From an uncultured Bacilli bacterium (GTDB taxonomy: Bacteria > Bacillota_I > Bacilli_A > RF39 > UBA660): a DNA stretch of 5,358 nucleotides. The first letter of the stretch is position 1. Each line of letters starts with the position of its first letter. Shown here piece by piece: positions 1-4,598 of this stretch. The notes under the pieces were generated by a model. The model worked only from the letters and a program-made list of their open reading frames with translations, was not told the origin of the DNA and searched no databases. Position numbers and translations under genes: made by a program. The DNA lies in NCBI GenBank assembly GCA_947630205.1, contig CANRGW010000086.1:1-5358 (forward strand), given 5' to 3'.

Positions 1-165
1 ATGAAGAATCTGGAAACGGAGGAAGTGGAACATAGTAAACCCCACGAGTGAGAAACCCAAATTTTGGTAGGGGAGTTTAAACTTGGGAATAGAACTGAGT
101 TTAGAATCGAAAGATAGATAAATGTTTGCCACCTTTTAGGTACAGAACATGGCTTATAAAGCATT
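1..165 (+). ncRNA. rnpB: RNase P RNA, bacterial class B (3' part)
   Basis: This is the catalytic RNA of RNase P, which trims the 5' leader from pre-tRNAs. The window opens inside the gene, so the 5' part (including the first strands of P1 and P4) is missing. Conserved blocks of the Bacillus-type RNA are visible: GTAAACCCC near 36-44, GAGAAACCCAAATTTTGGTAGGGGAG without its first bases near 51-76 (the GGTAGG part is the loop that binds the tRNA 3' CCA), AGATAGATAAATG-TTGCC near 113-130, and ACAGAACATGGCTTA at 142-156, the 3' strand of P4. There is no reading frame of note here. The exact 3' end is uncertain by several bases, because the P1 partner strand lies outside the window. The identity rests on recognised conserved sequence and is confident. 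Confidence 0.93.
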
Positions 166-170
166 TTTTT
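152..170 (+). terminator. Probable terminator at the end of rnpB
   Basis: A short hairpin, GCTT (152-155), loop ATA, AAGC (159-162), is followed by A and seven T (164-170). It overlaps the conserved GGCTTA end of the RNase P RNA. The stem is only 4 bp and may instead be part of the mature RNA, whose 3' strand would pair with the missing 5' end. It is therefore a weak terminator, and read-through into the next gene is plausible. Confidence 0.45.
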
Positions 171-191
171 AAAATCATTTCGAGGTGATTT

Positions 192-680
192 ATGAAAGAA
201 ATAGGAGAATATTTAAGGGACGAACGAAGAAAAAATGGTGTAAGTATAAATGAAGCAAGCGAAGATTTAGATATAAATCCATCCCTTTTAGAAGCAATTG
301 AAGAAGGTAATTCTAAAGCTTTTAAAGATATTTTTGAATTAAAAGAGTTAGTTAGAAGTTATTCTAAATATCTTGGACTTGATGTTTCCAAAATAATTGA
401 TGAATTTAATGATTTCATTTTTGAAAAAACTTCAAAGATAACTCTTGATGATATAAAAAAAGTTAAAAATGATGAAGAAAAAACTAATAGAGTAGTATCT
501 CCTTATACAAAGATTAAACATACCAAATATGATATGGCTCCTATTGTTTTATTGATTGCTATTTTATTGTTTATTTCTTTAGTTGTATATATTGTACTTA
601 GAGTAGTTAAAAGTGAAGATAAAATATCTAAAGAGTTACAAGAAACGGGAGGCGTAGTAATTTATGAACTTACCAAATAA
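192..680 (+). CDS. rodZ: RodZ-like helix-turn-helix membrane protein (YmfM type), short form
   Basis: This is a 162-residue protein of the RodZ/YmfM family, bitopic proteins that connect the MreB cytoskeleton to the elongation machinery at the membrane. Residues 2-73 form the RodZ-type HTH (pattern IGEYLRDERRKNGVSI, then SLLEAIEEGN and a YSKYLGLD block). Residues 74-113 are a charged linker and about 115-138 a single hydrophobic membrane helix. Only about 24 residues follow the helix, so the extracytoplasmic beta domain of full-length RodZ is absent. The ATG at 192 is set by the strong SD GAGGTGAT at 182-189. The 3' end overlaps pgsA by 17 bases, suggesting translational coupling; rodZ-pgsA adjacency is also known in Bacillus and supports the call. 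No promoter is visible in the gap after rnpB. The family is confident; the role in cell shape is inferred from the family. Confidence 0.85.
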   Translation: MKEIGEYLRDERRKNGVSINEASEDLDINPSLLEAIEEGNSKAFKDIFELKELVRSYSKYLGLDVSKIIDEFNDFIFEKTSKITLDDIKKVKNDEEKTNRVVSPYTKIKHTKYDMAPIVLLIAILLFISLVVYIVLRVVKSEDKISKELQETGGVVIYELTK

Positions 681-1242
681 ATTAACTTTATCACGAATAT
701 TTTTAACAATTGTTATTATTATTCTTTGTTTATTTCCTTTTTATAATGTAGGTATAAATTTTCCTAAATTTAATGTTTCAGGTTTAGTAATTGATTCAAC
801 ATATATAATTGCTGGTATAATTTTTATTATAGCTTCTTTAACGGATTTTTTAGATGGATATTTAGCAAGAAGTAAAAATATTGTAACCGATACCGGTAAA
901 TTATTAGATGCTATTGCTGATAAAGTATTAGTTAATTCGGTTTTAATAATTTTTGCTTATCGTGGTTTTATTCCAGCTTTTGTTCCTATTATTTATATTT
1001 TCCGTGATGAAGTTGTTAATGCTTTAAAAATGGATGCTTTAAGAAAAGGAAAAGTTGTTGCTGCTATTAAATCTGGAAAGATAAAAACAGCTAGTATGAT
1101 GATTGGTTTAACTTTAATGTTTTTCTATAATTTACCATTTGAATTGATTAACTTATGGGTTGCTGATTTTCTAATTTATTTTGCTGTTATCATGTCTATT
1201 ATTTCGGGAATAGAATATTATAATATGTGGAGAAAATTATAA
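664..1242 (+). CDS. pgsA: CDP-diacylglycerol--glycerol-3-phosphate 3-phosphatidyltransferase
   Basis: This integral membrane enzyme makes phosphatidylglycerophosphate from CDP-diacylglycerol and glycerol-3-phosphate, the committed step to phosphatidylglycerol and cardiolipin. The complete CDP-alcohol phosphatidyltransferase signature D-x2-D-G-x2-A-R-x8-G-x3-D-x3-D is present: D61, D64, G65, A68, R69, G78, D82, D86. The N-terminus (NLPNKLTLSRI) is typical of PgsA. Hydrophobic helices lie at about 10-28, 41-60, 86-112, 143-160 and 165-185. At 192 residues it has the usual length. The ATG at 664 is inside the end of the RodZ-like gene and has an SD GGGAGG at 648-653, about 10 bases upstream. PgsA rather than cardiolipin or phosphatidylserine synthase is favoured by the N-terminus, the length and the RodZ neighbour. 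A terminator follows immediately. Confidence 0.95.
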   Translation: MNLPNKLTLSRIFLTIVIIILCLFPFYNVGINFPKFNVSGLVIDSTYIIAGIIFIIASLTDFLDGYLARSKNIVTDTGKLLDAIADKVLVNSVLIIFAYRGFIPAFVPIIYIFRDEVVNALKMDALRKGKVVAAIKSGKIKTASMMIGLTLMFFYNLPFELINLWVADFLIYFAVIMSIISGIEYYNMWRKL

Positions 1243-1270
1243 AAACGTACATTAAAAGATGTACTTTTTT
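1241..1270 (+). terminator. Intrinsic terminator after pgsA
   Basis: A 6-bp perfect stem, GTACAT (1247-1252) with ATGTAC (1259-1264), encloses the loop TAAAAG and is followed by six T (1265-1270) and then CTTTT. Five A precede it (1241-1245), so it could also work on the other strand. It starts at the pgsA stop codon and separates rodZ-pgsA from the yneF unit. Confidence 0.65.
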
Positions 1271-1290
1271 CTTTTAAAGAAAAATAATCG

Positions 1291-1319
1291 TTGAAATTTT
1301 ACATATATTATAGTAGAAT
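1291..1319 (+). promoter_or_regulatory. Sigma-A-type promoter for yneF (and possibly the serS operon)
   Basis: The -35 box is TTGAAA (1291-1296), followed by a 17-base spacer and the -10 box TAGAAT (1314-1319). Both are 5 of 6 or close to consensus, at ideal spacing. The expected start of transcription is near 1325-1327, which gives a very short leader of about a dozen bases before the yneF ATG at 1339. It lies just downstream of the pgsA terminator, where a new transcription unit would begin. Confidence 0.7.
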
Positions 1320-1338
1320 AAGATTAGGAGTTGAGGTT

Positions 1339-1548
1339 ATGTTAATTGACATATTACAAATTACGATTAGTTTTTTAGTCGGGGGTGTAGTTGGTTTCTT
1401 TATTGCTCGTCATATAATGACTAAGTATTTAAAGAAAAATCCACCTATTAATGAAGAAATGATAAGAACTTTAATGAGTGGAATGGGACGAACTCCAACA
1501 CAAAAACAAGTTAATCAAATGATGAAACAAATGCAAAAATATATGTAA
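1339..1548 (+). CDS. yneF: YneF / UPF0154 family small membrane protein
   Basis: This is a 69-residue protein of the UPF0154 (YneF) family, widespread in Bacilli and of unknown function. The N-terminal helix (about residues 3-24, containing ISFLVGGVVGFFIARHIM) is a membrane segment. The family-specific tail follows: YLKKNPPINEEMIRTLMSGMG, without its last residues, then TPTQKQVNQMMKQMQK. The family is typically about 70-75 residues, which fits the ATG at 1339. That start has SD-like TAGGAG (1325-1330) and GAGG (1333-1336) upstream. The frame stays open to a TTG at 1291, but that TTG is the -35 box of the promoter and the extra 16 residues do not resemble the family, so the longer form is rejected. 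No terminator is seen between this gene and the T-box that begins a few bases after its stop. Confidence 0.9.
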   Translation: MLIDILQITISFLVGGVVGFFIARHIMTKYLKKNPPINEEMIRTLMSGMGRTPTQKQVNQMMKQMQKYM

Positions 1549-1552
1549 ATCG

Positions 1553-1737
1553 AAAAAGAGACAATAATAGATAATTTTATTTTCAGAAAGTAATTGGTTG
1601 ATGCAAAATTACAATAAAACCTATTTATCTACTCTTTAGAGAACCTTAATCGGTTCCGGGGAAACTCGTTACTATAAAAGTTAAAAAAAGGATGGTACCG
1701 TGCTTTGCACTCCTCGTGCTATTCTTTTGTGTTTTTT
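1553..1737 (+). promoter_or_regulatory. T-box riboswitch leader, predicted serine (tRNA-Ser) responsive
   Basis: This cis-acting RNA binds uncharged tRNA and switches on the downstream operon. Stem I is closed by AAAGAG (1555-1560) with CTCTTT (1632-1637). Higher helices are TTTTATT (1575-1581) with AATAAAA (1613-1619) and GTAATT (1590-1595) with AATTAC (1607-1612). The conserved distal elements AGAAAG (1585-1590) and GGTTGATGCAA (1596-1606) are visible. The triplet just before the conserved A and the closing strand is TCT (1628-1630), a serine codon, in the position the specifier holds in characterised T-boxes; this agrees with serS downstream. Two small hairpins follow: GAACC/GGTTC (1641-1645/1652-1656) and CGGG-GAAA-CTCG (1657-1668). 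The T-box core AGGATGGTACCGTGC is at 1689-1703. TCT can also pair within TAGATAA/TTATCTA (1568-1574/1625-1631), so the specifier call is good but not certain. Confidence 0.92.
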
Positions 1738-1745
1738 AAGGAGGA
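1689..1745 (+). promoter_or_regulatory. T-box expression platform: antiterminator and competing hairpin
   Basis: The antiterminator folds as AGGA (1689-1692) with TCCT (1711-1714) and GTGC (1700-1703) with GCAC (1707-1710) around loop TTT, leaving the bulge TGGTACC (1693-1699) whose TGGT can pair with the tRNA 3' end. The same GCAC can instead pair with a second GTGC (1716-1719), placing TCCTC in a loop. The U-rich stretches TATTCTTTT (1720-1728) and TTTTTT (1732-1737) follow, as for termination. The competing stem is only 4 bp, and TCCTC (1711-1715) is also complementary to GAGGA (1741-1745) of the Shine-Dalgarno site, so control could be at termination, translation or both. The antiterminator is clear; the off-state structure is inferred. 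Confidence 0.75.
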
Positions 1746-1748
1746 ATA

Positions 1749-2255
1749 ATGTTAAAAAAATATTTTACAGAAGAAGAAATTGAAAATTTAAAAACAAAAG
1801 ATAATTTATTAGAAAAAACTTTAGATTTTGTATTAAGACTTTTTAGTGATAAATGTGATAAAGCCGGCATTCCTTATATTGTTCATTTAACAAAAGTTTA
1901 TGAAGGTCTTAATGATTATAAAGAAAAAATAACGGCTTTACTTCATGATGTTTTAGAAGATACTGATATAGAGGAAGATGATTTAAAATATTTAGGTTAT
2001 GATGAGGAAATAATTGCTTGGTTAGACTATTTAACAAAGAAAAAAGGCGAATATTATCCAGACTACATTGATAGAATAATTAGTAGTAAAAATATGCATA
2101 TTTATAATATAAAACTCTCGGATTTAAGCCATAATATGGATAGTACAAGAATTAAAAATCCAACAGTTAATGATGTTGAAAGAATAACTAAAAGATATGC
2201 ACCTTCAAGAATAAAATTAGAAGATGCTTTAGAAAAATTAAAAGGAGAAAAGTAA
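1749..2255 (+). CDS. Small HD-domain hydrolase, RelA/SpoT hydrolase-like
   Basis: This is a single-domain protein of 168 residues from the HD superfamily, closest in pattern to the (p)ppGpp hydrolase domain of RelA/SpoT and to small alarmone hydrolases (MESH1-like). The metal-site residues are visible in order: H46 (in YIVHLTKV), H66-D67 and E70-D71 (in LLHDVLEDT), and D125 with N129 (in IKLSDLSHNMD, matching the KLADRLHNM block of RelA). YAPSRIKL at about 150-157 recalls the YAPLAHRL block of RelA. No synthetase, TGS or ACT domain is present. The HP usual after the first His is HL here. The start ATG at 1749 has AAGGAGG (1738-1744) upstream. The gene follows the T-box and ends one base before serS, so it should share serine-dependent induction. 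The fold and metal site are confident; (p)ppGpp as substrate is inferred, and another nucleotide is possible. Confidence 0.83.
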   Translation: MLKKYFTEEEIENLKTKDNLLEKTLDFVLRLFSDKCDKAGIPYIVHLTKVYEGLNDYKEKITALLHDVLEDTDIEEDDLKYLGYDEEIIAWLDYLTKKKGEYYPDYIDRIISSKNMHIYNIKLSDLSHNMDSTRIKNPTVNDVERITKRYAPSRIKLEDALEKLKGEK

Positions 2256-2256
2256 A

Positions 2257-3540
2257 ATGTTAGATATTAAGTTTGTAAGAGAAAATCCTTCAAAAGTAAA
2301 GGAAAATATTAAAAAGAAATTTCAAGATGAAAAATTAGAATTAGTTGATAAAGTGCTTGAACTTGATAAAAAGGTTAGAGAACTTAAAAAGAATGGTGAT
2401 GAACTTCGTAGTGAAAGAAAAAAAGAAAGTGATAGAATAGGTCTTTTATTTAAAGATGGTAAGAAAGAAGAAGCCGAAGAAGCCAAAAAGGCTGTTTCTA
2501 AAATCAATGATAAATTAGTTGCTATGGAACAAGAAGAAGAGGAATTAAATGCTTCTATTAAGAAAATGATGATGGTAATTCCGAATATTATTGATGACAG
2601 TGTACCAATTGGGCATGATGATACTGAAAATGTTGAAATGGAAAGGTTTGGAGAACCAGTTGTTCCTAATTATGAAATACCATATCATGGAGATATTTTA
2701 GAAAAATTTAATGGACTTGATAAAGATGCAAGTGGTAGAACAAGTGGTAATGGTTTTTATTTCCTAATGGGAGATATTGCCCGTCTTCATAGTGCTATGC
2801 TTTCTTATGCAAGAGATTTTATGATAAATAAAGGATTTACTTATTGTATTCCTCCATTTATGATAAGAAGTGATGTTGTAAATGGTGTTATGTCTTTCAA
2901 AGAAATGGATGCTATGATGTATAAAATAGAGGGAGAAGATTTATACTTAATAGGAACAAGTGAACATTCTATGATTGGACGATTTAAAGACCAAATTGTT
3001 AAAGAAAATAGTTTACCAATCACTTTAACTAGTTATTCTCCATGTTTTAGAAAAGAAGTAGGGGCTCATGGAATTGAAGAAAGAGGAGTCTATCGAGTTC
3101 ATCAATTTGAAAAACAAGAAATGATTGTTATTTGTAAACCAGAAGATTCTATGGAATGGTATAAGAAAATGTATGAATTTACTGTTGAACTTTTTAGAAA
3201 TTTAGATATTCCGGTTAGAACTATTGAATGTTGTAGTGGAGACCTTGCTGATTTAAAAGTTAAATCTTGTGATATAGAGGCTTGGAGTCCAAGACAAAAG
3301 AAATATTTTGAAGTTGGCTCTTGTTCAACTTTAGGAGATGCTCAAGCAAGACGTTTAGGAATTAGAAGTAAAGGTGAAAATGGTACTTATTATGTTCATA
3401 CCTTGAATAACACTGTTTTAGCAACTCCAAGGGCTTTAATTGCTTTAGTTGAAAACAATTATCAAGAAGATGGTTCAATTTTAATTCCAAAAGTATTACA
3501 ACCTTATATGGGTGGTAAAACAAAGATAGAAAACAAGTAA
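2257..3540 (+). CDS. serS: Serine--tRNA ligase (seryl-tRNA synthetase)
   Basis: This cytoplasmic class II aminoacyl-tRNA synthetase charges tRNA-Ser (and tRNA-Sec where present). The 427-residue length is normal. Residues 1-105 form the N-terminal domain with the long Lys/Glu-rich coiled coil (about 27-102) that reaches the long variable arm of tRNA-Ser. The catalytic core contains GTSE (233-236), motif 2 with F264-R265-x-E267 and RGVYRVHQFEKQE (276-288), EVGSCS (352-357) with QARR (363-366), and motif 3 around LNNTVLATPR with R392. The ATG at 2257 has SD AAAGGAG (2241-2247) at 9 bases, inside the end of the upstream HD gene. It is the second gene of the T-box operon, consistent with the serine specifier. 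The core wording (FRKEVGAHG, EVGSCSTLGDAQARR) differs from the commonest bacterial form (FRxEAGSAG, ELSSCSN). A strong hairpin terminator follows. Confidence 0.97.
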   Translation: MLDIKFVRENPSKVKENIKKKFQDEKLELVDKVLELDKKVRELKKNGDELRSERKKESDRIGLLFKDGKKEEAEEAKKAVSKINDKLVAMEQEEEELNASIKKMMMVIPNIIDDSVPIGHDDTENVEMERFGEPVVPNYEIPYHGDILEKFNGLDKDASGRTSGNGFYFLMGDIARLHSAMLSYARDFMINKGFTYCIPPFMIRSDVVNGVMSFKEMDAMMYKIEGEDLYLIGTSEHSMIGRFKDQIVKENSLPITLTSYSPCFRKEVGAHGIEERGVYRVHQFEKQEMIVICKPEDSMEWYKKMYEFTVELFRNLDIPVRTIECCSGDLADLKVKSCDIEAWSPRQKKYFEVGSCSTLGDAQARRLGIRSKGENGTYYVHTLNNTVLATPRALIALVENNYQEDGSILIPKVLQPYMGGKTKIENK

Positions 3541-3559
3541 TTTGATTTAATTGCATATT

Positions 3560-3622
3560 AAAAAGAAGTGTATAATAGTTCTTTCAAGAAAAAAGAGGAA
3601 TAATTTATAATACTTCTTTTTT
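3560..3622 (+). terminator. Long hairpin terminator after serS
   Basis: The left arm AAAAAGAAGTGTATAA (3560-3575) pairs with TTATAATACTTCTTTTT (3605-3621) through about 16 bp with one G-U pair and one bulged A. Inside, TTCTTT (3579-3584) can pair with GAGGAA (3595-3600). The GAAG/CTTC core is followed by six T (3617-3622), as for an intrinsic terminator. The preceding A-run would let it work on the opposite strand too. It begins 20 bases after the serS stop. Confidence 0.7.
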
Positions 3623-3630
3623 AATTCATG

Positions 3631-3697
3631 AAATATTATAAGTAATAAATTTATGGAAAAAGGAATATTTAAATAATTAAATGCTAAATATTATAAG
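3631..3697 (+). repeat. 12-bp direct repeat in the region upstream of murI
   Basis: AAATATTATAAG occurs at 3631-3642 and again at 3686-3697, 55 bases apart start to start, in the 84-base stretch between the serS terminator and murI. Each copy contains TATTAT, which resembles a -10 box, but no convincing -35 box stands at the right distance from either. The second copy runs into the murI ribosome binding site (AAGGGTGA, 3695-3702). In such AT-rich DNA it may be chance. A promoter for murI is expected here but could not be fixed. Confidence 0.3.
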
Positions 3698-3706
3698 GGT
3701 GAAAAT

Positions 3707-4426
3707 ATGAAAGTAGGTATATTTGATTCTGGAATAGGTGGTTTGAATGTTTTAAATGAATTATTGAAAGAATATCCGAATAATCAGTATTACTATTATG
3801 GGGATACGAAAAATATTCCTTATGGAGATAAGGATAAAAAAACTTTATTAAGTTTATCTAAAAAAATAATTGCTTTTTTTGAAGCCAAAAAAGTTGATCT
3901 AATAATTATTGCCTGTGGTACAATAAGTTCTAATTGTTACCTCGATTTAAAAAAAGTAACTACTATTCCAATCTATGATATTATTACACCAACTATTGAG
4001 TATTTAAAAGAAAAAAGCGATTTAAAAAAAGGTGTTTTGGCAACTAAAAGAACTATTTCAAGCCATGTTTTTCAAAATAACTTAGAGAATATTTTAGCAA
4101 TTGCTGCTAAAGAACTAGTTTTAATGATTGAAGAAAATAAGATAGATATTAAGGTTATAAAAAATTATATGCAAGAATTTCAAGATAGAGATATATTAGT
4201 TTTAGGTTGTACTCATTATCCTTTATTAATGAAAGAATTTAAGAATTTTTTAAAGAAAGAAGTAGAAATAGTTGATATGGGAAAATGTTTAACAAGAAAA
4301 ATAAAACTTCCGAATACAGGAAAATCTGAAATAAAACTTTATTTTACGAAAATAGATAAGACTTTAATAAAGAATATTTCAAGAATTTTAAATTGTAAAT
4401 ACGAGATAAATTTAATAGAAAACTAA
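3707..4426 (+). CDS. murI: Glutamate racemase
   Basis: This cytoplasmic, cofactor-independent racemase converts L- to D-glutamate for the peptidoglycan stem peptide. The family landmarks are in order: GIFDSGIGGL with D7-S8, GDTKNIPYG with Y39-G40, the first catalytic cysteine C70 in IIACGTISS, LATKRTISS with T113, and the second catalytic cysteine in VLGCTHYPL (C168, T169, H170). Both catalytic cysteines are therefore kept. Two points are unusual: the residue after the first Cys is Gly71 where most MurI have Asn (CNT becomes CGT), and the protein is 239 residues against roughly 260-275 for the family, the C-terminus being short. The start ATG has SD AAGGGTGA (3695-3702). It is bounded by terminators on both sides, so it is probably transcribed alone. 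Glutamate racemase is the best call; a related Asp/Glu racemase with shifted substrate use cannot be excluded. Confidence 0.92.
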   Translation: MKVGIFDSGIGGLNVLNELLKEYPNNQYYYYGDTKNIPYGDKDKKTLLSLSKKIIAFFEAKKVDLIIIACGTISSNCYLDLKKVTTIPIYDIITPTIEYLKEKSDLKKGVLATKRTISSHVFQNNLENILAIAAKELVLMIEENKIDIKVIKNYMQEFQDRDILVLGCTHYPLLMKEFKNFLKKEVEIVDMGKCLTRKIKLPNTGKSEIKLYFTKIDKTLIKNISRILNCKYEINLIEN

Positions 4427-4479
4427 ATATTATTTTTAGACTGGTGGCAAATAGGTATAAATAACTTGTTTGTCTTTTC

Positions 4480-4505
4480 TTTTATCTTTCAAGATAAAAA
4501 TTTTT
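4480..4505 (+). terminator. Intrinsic terminator after murI
   Basis: A perfect 8-bp stem, TTTTATCT (4480-4487) with AGATAAAA (4492-4499), closes a TTCA loop and is followed by A and five T (4501-4505). It is AT-rich and so not very stable, but its position between murI and the nagA promoter fits. The stretch 4427-4479 before it shows no other clear feature. Confidence 0.55.
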
Positions 4506-4528
4506 ATATCAAGTTCTTAGTATTTTTC

Positions 4529-4558
4529 TTGCTTTATAAGAATAAGTTAGTATATAAT
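4529..4558 (+). promoter_or_regulatory. Probable sigma-A-type promoter for nagA
   Basis: TTGCTT (4529-4534) stands 18 bases upstream of a perfect -10 box TATAAT (4553-4558). The -35 box is only half consensus. Transcription would start near 4565, giving a leader of about 34 bases before the GTG start. An inverted repeat TTCTTA (4514-4519)/TAAGAA (4537-4542) overlaps the promoter and could be an operator. No recognised NagR or CcpA site is seen. Confidence 0.5.
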
Positions 4559-4598
4559 TTAATTAGATATTATATTATAGTTTGGAAGGAGAAGTTAA

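Noticed and set aside
1..51. A 16-codon frame starting ATG at position 1
   Set aside because: It lies inside conserved RNase P RNA sequence, stops quickly and has no visible ribosome binding site.
2322..2507. Minus-strand open frame of 61 codons inside serS
   Set aside because: Ser/Leu-rich mirror of the Lys/Glu-rich coiled-coil coding region of SerRS; no ribosome binding site or family resemblance.
2841..3023. Minus-strand open frame of 60 codons inside serS
   Set aside because: Lies opposite the conserved catalytic core of serS and resembles nothing; a shadow frame.
3362..3556. Minus-strand open frame of 64 codons across the serS 3' end
   Set aside because: Opposite serS motif 3 coding sequence, no start signals, low-complexity product.
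3551..3576. Promoter TTGCAT ... TATAAT between serS and murI
   Set aside because: The -10 hexamer is perfect, but the spacer is only 14 bases and the -10 is part of the terminator stem.
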